Origin: Ryuthela nishihirai
Lineage: Eukaryota; Arthropoda; Arachnida; Araneae; Heptathelidae
Assembly (NCBI GenBank): GCA_038380435.1
Contig: JAWZYU010000027.1
Location: forward strand, 2,477,156 to 2,541,155
Direction: 5' to 3'
Length of the DNA: 64,000 nt
The notes beneath the pieces were generated by a model. The model searched no databases and was not told the DNA's origin. It saw only the letters and a program-made list of their open reading frames with translations. Both the position numbers and the translations under genes were made by a program. How positions within the stretch are numbered: the first letter of the stretch is position 1; each line of letters begins with the position of its first letter. Shown here piece after piece: positions 35,527 through 47,579 of the stretch.

Positions 35527-36322
35527 TGTAATAATAATAATTTATTTCATGCAGGGAGTTTACAGTAAAGCCAAGGTACAGGTAGTTTTGGATATTTAAA
35601 CGTTCAAATGGCTTGATGCCCCAGTACATTTGAGAAATTAAAAAGAAATATTGATGATAGTACAAAAATGCAAACATATTTACAGGAATTGCGTAATTAT
35701 TTGATAGATATAAGCAAAATGGCAAGTTGCACAGATGAAGACAAACGTATAATATGAAATATGATTTAAAGAAATAGTAAACTTAGGGGGAAGAAAAAGA
35801 AGGTTTAATGCAACAGAGAGTGCTAAACATTAAATGAACAGGGAAAAAAGATTGTGGATAATCCAGACAAAGGGCAAAGATGGGGGGTGGGAATAATGGT
35901 GAGGAGATGTTGTTGGTCAAACATTTCAATATTTTAATAAGATTGGAGTAATATAGTTTTGAATTTTGTTTTAGCACTTAAAGAATTGATATCGCTCAGT
36001 AGAGAGTTCCAAGTTGAGGTTGCTTGAAAGACAAAAGAAATTTCACCATACTTAGCTTTGAAAATCTTGTTAGTAGAAAACATTTTATTATTAGAGAGAA
36101 GGATGTGGCAATTGAATGTAGGGTATAAGAATCGAATGAAGGGGATGAGACTTGTTATAAATAGTGTCATGAATAAGGGACGCAGATTTCTCCTAGATTC
36201 AAAAGTGGGAATTTGGTAGTTGGAACGAATATCAGTAAGTGTTAGAGATTCTCGTTTGTTAAAATAGATTTTGCTGATGATTTTGAGAGCTTCATTTTGA
36301 ACTTTTTCTAATTTATAAGAGT
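35527..36322 (-). mobile_element. CR1/Jockey-type LINE 3' end
   Basis: The minus strand reads LEKVQNEALKIISK and, further on, FKAKYGEISFVFQ and STWNSL, typical of the RT C-terminus in this LINE group. It ends near 35527 in 'aaataaattattattattac', a short-repeat 3' end. It is truncated at its 5' side next to a SINE-B at 36327. The frame is open for about 130 codons, so this copy is younger than the fragments at 8300 and 10380. Confidence 0.7.
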
Positions 36323-36326
36323 CCAG

Positions 36327-36540
36327 CCGTCCCATTGCCGAGTGGTTAGCACGCTTGGCTACTGATCTAAGGGACCTGGGTTCGAGCCCCGGGTAAGGCA
36401 TGGATGTATGTGTTGTTTTTCTGCTGAGGTCCTGCCATCCTCTCAGACCTTCTACTATGGCATATAAACTGACAGGCTCCTGTCAGACCTCTGTGGCAAG
36501 CAGCTGCTTGAGGGGGTATTTATTCTTATTTTATTTATAC
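36327..36540 (+). mobile_element. SINE-B, full length
   Basis: One of the best copies: 'cagccgtcccattgccgagt' with box A, 'gatctaagggacctgggttc' with box B, ending 'cagctgcttgagggggtatt' and a TTTA-rich tail. Confidence 0.93.
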
Positions 36541-37511
36541 TATAGCACCAATATTTTAAATTTCTACTGTAAATAAGTTGTGGGCAATATTCATTTAGGG
36601 TTTTGCATTTTCCACCTTTTTCATTGTTGAAGGGCATTATTTAATTTATTGGGTGACTTGGAAAATGCAAATAGTAATGTTTTATCAATACTTATACAAT
36701 CCAAAAGGAATTTTCGAATTCTCAAAAAAACAAAAAAGTTTTAACTACAGATTGACAGACAGACACAGATGAAAAACCAAAAATTAAAAATATAAAAATT
36801 GGCTAAAATATTGACTAAAAGCAAAGTACATAGTTGCTGGATATGCAATTTCTGCTACTGATAAAAATCAATTGCTTCCATTAAAATTTTCAAAGGATTC
36901 AAGTTTGCTGGAAAGATGCACATCTGCAATTTCAAAAACTGTTTGATAATCTTTTCTTGGTATAAAAATTGTAAAACCAACTGCAGAGAGGAAAATTATT
37001 AAAAATTCTAGAATAACTGCAATGCTATTCCAGTACACTGAACTGTTTGTGAGTTATCAAAAGAGGCTCCAAAAATTATATTTTCAGGTTTAGCATCTTT
37101 TGTTTTTTAACTTGAATCAACAGGTAAGAAACAACGTTAATATTTTATAACTAGAAGAATGCATATGACCTCTGGTGCATATGAAAATCTCATTTTCAAA
37201 GAGAATAAAGTTTTTCCTTTACCTACTGTTTCATTCCTTAAAAGTTTTGATTTGAGCTAGTAGATGATGGGAAAAATGCAAATGGCATTTTATTACTAAT
37301 TATACAACATAAAAGTATTCGTCTTTTAATTCTTAAATCTAAAAAATTGCATTTCCCACACTTCTCTCATCGAAGTAGGTAGATTATTGCTCTCAGTGGA
37401 ATATCTCTCAAAAACTGTCACTAATTTTTGAAATTTCTGTTCTATACCATATTATTTGTAAAACTCGATACCAGCTCTGCCATTTCATATTTAGTGATCT
37501 GTTAAAATATA

Positions 37512-38191
37512 TCATCATCATCCTCAAACAGCCATGGGTTACGGAGGTCCAACCAGACCGTGCAATTTAGTTCTCCAAGCATATCTGTCCTGAGATACAT
37601 CTGCTGCATCTGGCCACTGCACACCAATTCTATCAAGGTCCTGTTTGACATTGTCAGCCCACCACATCTTAGGTCTCCTCCTCTTTCTGAGGCCTTTAGG
37701 CACACTGTTCATAACCCTATTTGCTAATCTATAATTATTCATATGAGCAAAATGGCCAAATCAACAGAGCTCCCTCTGCACAATATGCTGCTCAAAGGAG
37801 GTTGCCAACTCCTTTGCCTAACCTTATCATTAGTTGCAAAGTTGAACCACCTTAATGCCCAAGATACTGTGTAAGAATCTAGAATCAAAAGTATCTAGTT
37901 TCCTGTTATCTTGTTTACAAATTGTCCAAGTTTCACTACCATAACTAACCCTAGAAAGAACCAAACTATTATACAGTCTAATTTTAGTCTTTAGGTGAAA
38001 TACGCCTATTTCTCCACACTCTCCAGAGATTCTTAAAAGTCCCGGCAACAATCCCTATTCATCTGTTAATCTCATGCTGCAAATCACCAGTATCTGTTAC
38101 ATAGCTCCCAAGATAATTAAATTGTGACACCTGCTCAAGACTGCAACCATTTAGATTAACTGAATCACAGCCTGCCTGTCCAATTTTCATA
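37512..38191 (-). mobile_element. RTE LINE 3' fragment
   Basis: Starts at an ATC repeat (37512-37523) and runs through WWADNVKQDL (about 37660), YGSETWTICKQ (about 37930) and the linker as far as a KIGQAGCDSVN-like block (38186-38150), where it stops at the edge of the DD41D transposon. The upstream RTE part is not found on the far side of that transposon, so the copy was probably already 5'-truncated there. Confidence 0.85.
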
Positions 38192-38193
38192 TA

Positions 38194-39662
38194 CAGGGTG
38201 AATCTGAAAAAGTGGGCAAAACTTTACGGGGTGGTAGAACGCAGCTATACGAGCAATATTCGTCATAGAATGTATGGTCGGAACGCAAGCGGTGAGAAGT
38301 TAAAAGGTAGTTTTCCACTGTCACATTTAAAGAATGAACACAAGAAGGAGAGGAGATACTTCAGAAAACATTTTATTAACAGGAATGTAATTGAGGTACA
38401 TGCTCAAAGAAATTGCTCAAAAGAGATGCCGCCAGCTGTAATGCAGGCTTCACACCTGCGGGATAGGGACCGACGCACATTTGCGAAGACACCAGGCATT
38501 TCCCAAATATCGCCGGCAACAACGGCGATCCTGGTGACTAGATCCATATCGGTTTCAATGGGGCACTCGTAGATTAGGCTTTTCATATGGCCCCACAGGA
38601 AAAAGTCCAAACACGAGAGATCCGGCGATCTTGGTGGCCAAGCTATGGGACCACCTTGACCAATCCATCGCCCTGGGAACGTTGCATGTAAAGTGTTCCG
38701 CACATCTAAGCTGAAGTGTGCAGGCGCACCGTCGTGCTGGAACCACTTTCTCGACCTTCTGGGGGTTGGAATTGGACCCAGCAGCTCCGGCAACACCTCT
38801 CGTAGGAATGTGTTATACGATTTGCCGTCCAGACGGTGTGGCAGGAGGTATGGGCCAACCAAATGGTCATGGAGGATCCCTGCCCAAACATTTACGGAGA
38901 ACCGCTGATGGAACGAATAAGGACGTGTGGCATGCGGGTTCGTAGATGCCCACGTGTGTGAATTGTGGGTATTCAAAACGCCCTCATGGGTGAAAGTGCA
39001 CTCGTCCATAAACAGAACATGTGCACCATAATCCGGCTGCGCGGCATTCTGCTGGAGGTACCAACGTGCGAAATCGACATATGGCTGATAGTCCGCCGGT
39101 GACAACGCTTGTACCTTCTGCGTACGATAGGGGTGCATTCCTTCCTCCTGTAGCACACGGCAAACCGACATTTAGGACACGTGTACTGCACGGGAAACCG
39201 CTCGTGTGCTACATCCCGGTCGCTCTTCCACCCTACGCAGAATGTCCTCTGCAAGTTGCGGCGTCCTGACACTCCTTTCATGCCCTGCATCTTGCTTGGC
39301 CGCGGCGAAGGATCCCGTTTCACACAGCCGCCGATGCAAACGCTCGAAGGTTTTCCGATCTGGAGTGCATCTCATTGGAAACCGGTCGCGGTAACGTCTC
39401 TGTGCCTCACTTGCATTCCCGTCCGCCGCATTGTACACAAAGTGCATATCCGCCATTTCGTGGTTAGTATAACCAGCCATCCTCTCGGCAATCCATGGTA
39501 GAAATGCTGTTGGGTGCGAGGACCGACCCTTTTATACCATTTCCAACACCACCTAGTGGCTCGCTGTTTGCATTCCGCCCATACTTTCTATGACGAATAT
39601 TGCTCATATAACTGCGTTCTACCACCCCGTAAAGTTTTGCCCACTTTTTCAGATTCACCCTG
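38194..39662 (-). mobile_element. DD41D-type Tc1/mariner transposon, structurally complete
   Basis: A 1,469-bp element flanked by TA (38192-38193 and 39663-39664). Inverted ends of about 103 bp start 'cagggtgaatctgaaaaagt'; the first 51 bp are identical at both ends and only a handful of differences follow. The interior is clearly richer in G and C than all neighbours, suggesting a recent arrival from a genome of different composition. It carries one transposase frame on the minus strand (38404-39480). Confidence 0.93.
38404..39480 (-). pseudogene. DD41D-type transposase with one in-frame stop
   Basis: Start codon at 39480 (MAGYTNHEM). The N-terminal DNA-binding half runs about residues 1-102 and includes RRYRDRFPMRC and TFERLHRRL. 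A single TAA stop at 39174-39172 falls after AVSRAVHVS, and the same frame resumes at once with MSVCRVLQEEG for 255 further codons. Catalytic blocks: VLFMDECTF (first Asp), WFQHDGAPAHF (second Asp) and SPDLSCLDFFLWG (third Asp). By my count 41 residues separate the second and third Asp, the DD41D class. Total about 358 codons, the expected size. Apart from the stop nothing looks damaged; a sister copy could be active. Confidence 0.9.
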
Positions 39663-39689
39663 TATTAAAATTATTGAGTATTTGAATAA

Positions 39690-41340
39690 TGCAAATTATA
39701 TATTTCATTAGTACCAACCTAACGAAAAAAAGAGTTTTCTAATTATCATTCTCATTGTTTCCAATTGAACTTCATGACATTCACATTCCATCACCAAAAT
39801 TTCATATTTTTATCATTAATAGATGTTGCAATATTCGTTTGAAATTTGGGATTTTTCATCTTTTTCACTGTTAGAGGGCACAATTATAGTGTTTGAAAGA
39901 TGCCAAAAGTGCAAATCATAATATTTTATCAATTCCTATCTAACATTAAAAATCATTTTTCATACATCTCTAAATGCAAACAATTACCGTATTTCTTTGA
40001 TTCTAAGACACCATCGATTGTAAGACGCACCTTAATTTCAGTACCACCAACAGAAAAAAAAAGCTTTGATCCTAAGAAAAATCTAAAAAATAAAATGCTA
40101 ATTTATATCTAACAAATATTTTTATTATAATAGAATTCAATTTACTAAAAACAATAGTACTTATTTATCAGTAGGTATGTTATTCAGCACTTCCTTCTGA
40201 ATCAATATCAGAGTCTGATTTTTCCCGAACCATCGTATCTGAATCAATATCAGAGTCTACTTCACATTCAGTCTGATTCTTTTGAACCATCTTTATTTCC
40301 ATTATCCAATAATATATCATCTTCTGAGCCATCGAGAGCGTTGGTGATGCAACATTTTTTTAATGAGTGCTGCACTATTCTTTCTAGGATTAGCTTCCAA
40401 GCTATTGATACCCATTCCGCCAATTTTGATCCCAGTGCTTTCTTAATTTTTCCAGAAAGGTTGTCAGCTTACTGTAATTCACTCACAGAGCTCCACTACA
40501 ATGAAATAATGGTGACTTCACATTTGGAAAGTGCGGGAAAATACCACGCCACTTTGTTCTCCAATGAAATTGGAGAATGCGATAACGGTCAAACTTGGAG
40601 GCGGGGTTTCTGTGTAAAACAAAACGTGTGGTGCCGTGTGCAAAGTGCGGTAAAATTTGAAAAAAAAAAACCGACAAAACTGTGATTCTAAGATGCACCC
40701 CGTTTTTAAAGACATTTATGTGGGAAAAAAGTGCGTCTTAGAAACGAAGAAATACGGTATCTGCTAAAACAAAAAATCCCCCCCCCCCCCCGGGTCTAAC
40801 AGGTCAATTATTTGTTGCCAATGGAAACACATGGTGTTTCTGGCTTAAATGCGTCATTTGTAATGTTTATTTGATATTTTGGAATTTTCAGATTTTTTCA
40901 CCATTAGAGGGTGCAATTGTAGTTTTCAGAAGATTTAAAAAGTGTGAATCATAATATTTTATCAATTCCTATCTAACCCAAAAAAAATTCATTTATCTCT
41001 AAAAGCAAACAATTATCTACTAAAACTAAAAAACTGTGTTTGCCCACCCCCTCTGTGTCAAAGTGTCAACTCATTGTTGGCAATGGAAACTTTTTGACCT
41101 TCACATTCCACCACTAAAATTCAAATTTCTAGTATAAATACATCATTTGAAATTTCCAACTTTTCCCACCGCTAGAGGGCATGATTAGCTTTAGAGAGTT
41201 TCGGATAGTGTATATCATAATATTTCATCAATACCTATCCAACACAAAAAGAATTTTTGATTTATCTCTGTAAACAAAAGAGTTTGATGTCTACAGACAG
41301 GCGAACAGACAGAAGACAAAGCGAAACTATTATCTCCCTT
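39690..41340. repeat. ~262-bp tandem repeat array, split by a pogo-like element
   Basis: The landmark 'cattagagggtgcaattg' or variants occurs near 39870, 40902 and 41168. After removing the 39987-40757 insertion, spacing is about 260-265 bp. Other unit blocks: 'tcataatattttatcaattc', 'aagcaaacaattatct' and 'gaccttcacattccac'. About 2.5-3 units are present here, with older relatives upstream. The ends carry 'gacagacag'-type runs (41293-41312). Confidence 0.75.
39987..40757 (-). mobile_element. pogo-like transposon, internally deleted
   Basis: Inverted ends 'ccgtatttctttgattctaa' and the complement of 'ttagaaacgaagaaatacgg' with TA on each side (39985-39986 and 40758-40759). The minus strand near 40420-40190 reads KCCITNALDGSEDDILLDNG and then repeated DSDIDS acidic residues, as at the C-terminus of pogo/Tigger transposases. 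The catalytic core is absent, so this is a non-autonomous deletion copy. The flanks rejoin perfectly to give the tandem-repeat sequence. Confidence 0.8.
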
Positions 41341-41859
41341 TCTTTGAAAACAAGATAAAAAATATCATTTTAAATCTGATTAATAAATTTAAAAAACTCT
41401 ACTTTTGTTGAAAAAAGATAAAAATTCATATTCTTACCCAATCCAAAGAATTGAAGCGTGAAAACACTAAGCTGGGTTTGGACAAGTAAAGAGTTAAACC
41501 TTTTGTCTTTCATTTCTCAAAAGCAATAAGTACAGAGCCAAGTGCCAGCTTCATGTCATATTGGTGCAAGCTAGGAAATTAGCATCTGAATTCTCTTTTG
41601 GAAGTTAATGATTTTAATTTTTTTTTTTTACTTGGATGCAGTGAACAATTGCTATAGTTCATTTATACATAATCACTATTACAATACCATGATGGTGAAT
41701 AAGTCAATTCAAATTACTTTCTTTCTATACCTTACATGCTATAAGGAAGATGGAAGTAAACATGTAATGCTATTATTGGTTGACAGTACTTTAAATAACT
41801 AAAGTTTTGAGAGAACAAGAATAGGTTTAACCCTGATTGCCCAAAATGCTGTTGTTCTT
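41341..41859. other. no recognisable feature
   Basis: AT-rich sequence between the 262-bp repeat and an RTE leader. Confidence 0.4.
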
Positions 41860-43777
41860 TCATGATATATGGCTGACACACATCAGTGTGGTCAACTGAT
41901 CTGGGCAGTTATGTCTGCTTTTATTTTCTACCCTGCTGAGAAGTGGTCGACCACACACAGGGTACAACAGGGTACACACAGTGACCATATACACTAGCCA
42001 TAATGGAATAAGACTCTGAGCTTGATTATGGATCATGAATTTGCTGCACTGGTGGTCTTCTGTGGAGAGAAAAATCTTCTGCTTGTTTCTGTTGTTTGTG
42101 GGTTGACAGCCCCAAATGAATAGATTCACGGGATATGTTTTATCAGTTGGTGGATAAACCTGATCTTAGGTCATCGCAGGTACCTGAACTCCTGCTTATA
42201 CGATATCGTCAAATCCTACATTGGAGTAAGTTTTCCAGTGTAGATGGTTTCAGCCTTTAGTAGTGGGGGGAACAGGTCTCTGCCCCATGCCTGCAATTAG
42301 GGGGGCTGTTTGATATCATCGACATTCCCTCTCTCAATAAACATAGTTTCTTTAAACAAACCCTTCATCCATTTTCTCTCTGTAGGTAGTTGGAATGTGA
42401 GAACTCTGAACAAAGATTATTCTCTTGATGTCCTCACATAAGAATAACACCATTATAATTTAGATATTCTCAGCTTGCAAAAGACCAGATGGACAGATAC
42501 AGGTTAGATTCTAAAAAATATCAAATTTCTCTTTTCAGGGAGGGAAGATAAAAAAACATCTCCAATATGTAGGTTTGCTTCTCAACAGACACGCTAGTGA
42601 TGCTCTTCTAGGATATGAGTGCATTAATGAAAGATTTCTTACAGTTAAATTTCAGACAAACATTTAAGACTTGAATGTTATCTGCTGTTATGCCCCCACT
42701 GAGGATGCTGATAAGGATGAGAAGGATGGGTTTACAGATAACTTTGATATTTTGAATTCTGTCAAGAAAGGAGATATTACCCTTGTTCTAGGTGACTCCA
42801 ATGCCAAAGTTGGTACTGACTCTGACCTTTGGGGAGGGATTATAAGCACTTTTGGTATTAGTAGCTGCAATGGCCAATGTCTCCTACAGGTATGTAAACT
42901 TAATGATTTGAGAATAACTAACACTTATTACAAATACTGCGACATACATAAATACACATGGGTTTCACCAGATGGGCTGCATAAGAATATGATTGATTAT
43001 ATGTTGATTAATAACTAATGGGCTAGTTCTGTTAGGAATACCAGGTCATATAGGGGAGCTGAAATTGGATCTGACCATTGCCTTGTTAAAGGTGTCCTTG
43101 CAAGTTAAACTTAAGAAGTGCTGTGCTAAGGTTAAAATAGTTATTTTAGCACTAAAGCTCTGAAAGACCCAGTTATAGCTAAAGGTTACCACTTAGTCAT
43201 TATGACAGTCCTGATTTGCTTACTACTGAAGTTAAGAAAGAATGGAACCATTTAAAACAAGCTTATCTCCAAACTACATTACTCTTTTAGGTAAAAAGGA
43301 GCAGAGGAGGAAAAATTATTTGAGTGATAAGGCACTTGAGCTTACTTTGGAAACTGCTAGTTCTAATAGAAAACATTACAGAGAGCTTAATAAATGTGTA
43401 AAGGATCAGTTAGCAGCTGATAAGAATCTTTGGCTTGATGGCTTGACTGACAAAGCTGAGGAAGCAGTTAGACAGCACAAAAGCAGAGATCTGTACCAGA
43501 TAGGTTATGTTTTGTGTGGTAGAAAATGGGCAGGTATATAGGGATTGAAGGATAAACAAGGTAAGGTTTCAGAAGGTGAGGATTCTGTTAGACAGCACAA
43601 TCTTTAATGTTGGCCCTCTATCACAATCTGAAGTTATTTTCACTATTTCTAAACTTAAACTATATAAATCACCAAGGGTAGATGAAATTACTACAGAAAT
43701 GCTTAGAGCTGTGAATGTTTCAGTTACCACATGGATGACTGAAATTTTGAATACCTTTTATGATAAAGACATTTTTT
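41860..43777 (+). mobile_element. RTE LINE, outer copy, first part
   Basis: Leader (41860-42385) followed by GSWNVRTL, the start of the endonuclease. A 115-codon frame at 42671-43018 has YAPTED, DSDLWG and WVSPDGLH; 43242-43541 encodes the linker region (KKEQRRKNYLSDKA); the RT start is at 43600-43777. It contains stops and a deletion after 43590. It breaks off after 'cctaaggatttt' and resumes at 46925 beyond an oppositely oriented RTE. Confidence 0.88.
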
Positions 43778-43791
43778 CCTAAGGATTTTCA

Positions 43792-44159
43792 GGGCAGGGG
43801 TGGCTCAGTCGGTAGCGCGCTAGGCTCATAATCTGCAGCTCCCAGGTTCGAGTCCCAGCTGGGTCAGTGTTGAGATTTATCTCCGCAAAATTCCCCACCC
43901 TGCCCACGGTCAGTAGGGGACACCAATGGGCTTGGAAAGGCCGCCGTCTGTCGGATGGGACGTTAAGCCGTGGCCCTATGTGCAGGAGAGACATACCCTG
44001 TGCACGTTAAAGAACACGCTGGATGGCCTTGACGGGAGGCTACCATCTGTCTACCAACAGCTGTTCCAGTGGGTCCCCTCCCTCAACCTTGTGGCCTGGT
44101 CATTTAGCCCATGGTGTGCAAAAAAGTGCCGCTCAGTGGTAAAACAACCCTAAAATAAC
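43792..44159 (+). mobile_element. SINE-A, full length, 14-bp TSD
   Basis: Box A 'tggctcagtcgg' and box B 'ggttcgagtcc'. Flanked by the direct repeat 'cctaaggattttca' at 43778-43791 and 44160-44173. The repeat covers both the broken end of the outer RTE and the first bases of the inner RTE tail, so this SINE landed last. Confidence 0.93.
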
Positions 44160-44171
44160 CCTAAGGATTTT

Positions 44172-46924
44172 CATCATCATCATCCTCAAGCAGCCATGGG
44201 CTATGGAGGTCCAACCAGAGCGTGCAATTTAGTTCTCCAAGCAAGTCTGTCCTGAGCTACATCTACTGCATCTGGCCACTGCACACCAATTCTAACAAGG
44301 TCCTGTTTGACATTGTCTGCCTACCGCAGCCATTTTAGGCACACTGTTCATAACCCTATTTGCTAATCTATAATTATTCATATGAGCAAAATGGCCAAAT
44401 CAACAGAGCTCCCTCTGCACAATATGCTGCTCAAAGGCAGTTGCCAACTCCTTTGCCTAACCTTATCATTAGTTACAAAGTTGAACCACCTAATGACCAA
44501 GATACTGCGTAAGCATCTGGAATCAAAAGTATCTAGTTTCCTGTTATCTTGTTTACAAATTGTCCAAGTTTCACTACCATAATTAACCCTAGAAAGAACC
44601 AAACTATTATACAGTCTAATTTTAGTCTTTAGGTGTATACGCCTATTTCTCCACACTCTCCATAGATTCTTATAAAAGTCCTGGCAGCAATCCCTATCTG
44701 TCTGTTAATCTCATGCCGCACATCACCATTATCTGTTACGTAGCTCCCAAGATAAATAAATTGTTACACCTGCTCAAAACTGCAACCATTCAGATTAACT
44801 GAATCACAGCCTGCCTGACCAATTTTCATCACTCTAGTTTTCTCTCTGATTATAACCAAACCTACTCTACTACCAGCCTCATCAACAGTTAGAATGAAAG
44901 AGTTCATCTCATCAACATCATTTGCCAAAAGGGATAAATCATCAGCATAATCTAAATCAAAAATTTTCGTATCTCCGGCTCATTTAAGGCCAAAATGTTT
45001 TCTTTGAAGTCAATTTTGCATAACATAATCAATAACCAGACTAAAGAGAAAAGGAGACAAAATGCACCCTTGTCGAACACCAGAAGTAATGCTAAACCAA
45101 TTGCTACAAGCCTTTCCAACTCTCACACACGACTTGGTGTTATTATAGAGAGCTTTCATTATGTTAACTAACTTGTCTGGTATATCATATGATCTCACAA
45201 TCAACCACAAATTATGACGATCAACAGAGTCAAAAGCCTTTTTGAAATCAACAAAGCTAGCAACCAAAGGTTTCTGAAACTCGAAACATTTCTCAAGAAT
45301 TCTAAGTGAAAATGTCTGATCCACACATCCCCTACCACTTCTGAATCCACATTGCTCATCACGCAATTGATTGTCAACCAGATTCTTAATTCTATTAAGA
45401 ACAATCATGGAAAGAACTTTACCTGGAACAAAGAGTAGGCTGATACCCCTATAGTTATCACAAGAACTGCGATCACCTTTTTTGAAAATAGGGATAACAA
45501 TAGCTCTGGTAAAATCCTTAGGAACCATGCCTTTATCTAAAAGATATTCAGAATTTCAGTCATCCAAGTGGTAACCGAAACATTCCCAGTTCTAAGCATT
45601 TCCGTAGTAATTTCATCTACCCCTGGGGATTTACATAGTTTAAGTTTAGAAATAGCTAAAATAACTTCAGACTGTGTTATAGGTCAACATTAAAGCCAGT
45701 AATGCATCTATCATCATTACAAAAAATGGGAGTAGAACTAACCACATTGTTTGCAACACTACTGAAATGCTGAGCCCACCTAGCCATGACAGAATCCTCA
45801 CCTTCTATAACCTTACCTTGTTTATCCTTCAATCCCTGTATACCTGTCCATTTTCTACCACAGAAAACATTAACTATCTGGTACAGCTCTCTGCTGTTGT
45901 ACTGTCTAACTGCTTCCTCGGCTTTGTCAGTCAAGCCATCAAGCCAAAGATTCTTATCAGCTGCTAACTGATCCTTTACACATTTATTAAGCTCTCTGTA
46001 ATGTTTTCTATTAGAACTAGCAGTTTCCAAAGTAAGCTCAAGTGCCTTATCACTCAAATAATTTTTCCTCCTCTGCTCCTTTTTACCTAAAAGAGTAGTG
46101 TAGTTTGGAGATAAGCTTGTTTTAAATGGTTCCATTCTTCCTTAACTTCAGTAGTAAGCAAATCAGGACTGTCAAAATGACTAAGTGGTAACCTTTAGCT
46201 ATAACTGGGTCTTTCAGAGCTTCAGTGCTAAAATAACTTTTAACCTTAGCACAGCACTTCTTAAGTTTAACTTGCAAGGACACCTTTAACAAGGTAATGG
46301 TCAGATCCAATTTCAGCTCCCCTATATGACCTGGTATTCCTAACAGAACTAGCCCATTAGTTATTAATCAACATATAATCAATCATATTCTTATGCAGCC
46401 CATCTGGTGAAACCCATGTGTATTTATGTATGTCGCAGTATTTGTAATAAGTGTTAGTTATTCTCAAATCATTAAGTTTACATACCTGTAGGAGACATTG
46501 GCCATTGCAGCTACTAATACCAAAAGTGCTTATAATCCCTCCCCAAAGGTCAGAGTCAGTACCAACTTTGGCATTGAAGTCACCTAGAACAAGGGTAATA
46601 TCTCCTTTCTTGACAGAATTCAAAATATCGAAGTTATCTGTAAACCCATCCTTCTCATCCTTATCAGCATCCTCAGTGGGGGCATAACAGCAGATAACAT
46701 TCAAGGCTTAAATGTTTGTCTGAAATTTAACTGTAAGAAATCTTTCATTAATGCACTCATATCCTAGAAGAGCATCACTAGCGTGTCTGTTGAGAAGCAA
46801 ACCTACATATTGGAGATGTTTTTTATCTTCCCTCCCTGAAAAGAGAAATTTAAGTTTATTTTTAAGAATCTGATCTTTATCTGTCCATCTGGTCTATTGC
46901 AACCTGAGAATATCTAAATTATAA
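44172..46924 (-). mobile_element. RTE LINE, inner copy, minus strand, 5'-truncated
   Basis: Begins at the 3' ATC-rich tail and extends through the RT to the early endonuclease, stopping at 'ataatgg' before the leader. RT frame 45528-45010 has all main blocks (PIFKKGDRSSCDNYRG, CGFRSGRGCVDQT, VDFKKAFDSVDR, GVRQGCILSPF); the catalytic motif C survives as YADD at about 44950 in another frame. The linker frame is 46135-45677 (MARWAQHF near its end) and the endonuclease frame 46704-46357. Several frameshifts prevent function. Confidence 0.9.
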
Positions 46925-47210
46925 TGGTTTACCAGAGCTATTATTATCCCTATTTTTTAAAAAAGATGATCACTTTTCTTGTGATAACTATTGGGGTATC
47001 AGCCTACTTTCTTTTAAAAAAATTTTGCATTATTGTACTTAAATAGAATTAAGAATTTGGTTGATGGACAATTGTGTGATGAGCAGTGTGGATTCAGAAG
47101 TGGTAGGGGACGTGTAAATGAGATTTTTTGACTTAGGCAGATTCATGAGAAATGTTTACAACTTCAGAAACCTTTTCTTACTAGTGTTGTAGTTTTTGAA
47201 ATGGCCATCA
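46925..47210 (+). mobile_element. RTE LINE, outer copy, continuation
   Basis: Resumes with 'taccagagctattattatcc', the direct continuation of the RT broken at 43777. Reads SCDNYWGISLL and CGFRSGRG, then hits a TGA just after 'aatgagattttt' and fades near 47210. Confidence 0.8.
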
Positions 47211-47485
47211 TATATGAAATGGTATTTGCCCAAATATTTGTAGCTGCCCCATTGTTGAAATACAATGTTATCATCTGCACTTTGACCCTCATTCTGATGT
47301 TACGATACAAAAGAGGTAGCACTCACCTTGAACATCAACGGCCACATTTTCCCTGGCAGCTGCAGATTTTGCCGGTTTTGAAGTAGTCCTGTACACATGA
47401 TGTACACACTTAGAAATCTTAGACGTTCTGCAGTTGTGGATATGGAGATAACAGTCGCAGGTACATTATAAAATATGTAATTCTC

Positions 47486-47575
47486 GTAGTGCTGACTATT
47501 AGTACCTTTCAAAAGAGATACTCTCTTATGTGGAAGAGAACAGAGGGAGAGGGCTGCCAGATATCTGACCTATTT
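47486..47575 (+). mobile_element. RTE leader fragment
   Basis: About 90 bp matching the leader at 50890-50980 ('agagatactctcttatgtgg'). Confidence 0.6.
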
Positions 47576-47579
47576 TTAT

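Larger units (their letters stand above)
35380..37400. repeat. dispersed copies of the ~262-bp repeat unit
   Basis: Partial units occur at 35380-35520, 36560-36760 and 37255-37390, each with 'gaaaatgcaaatagtaat', 'ttttatcaatacttatacaa', 'tcatttatctct' and 'cccacacc' type blocks. They are relatives of the array at 39690-41340. 36760-37250 holds nothing else I recognise. Confidence 0.5.

Noticed and set aside
40341..40685. 114-codon plus frame in the pogo-like element
   Set aside because: The complementary strand carries the pogo C-terminal residues; the plus frame is a shadow.
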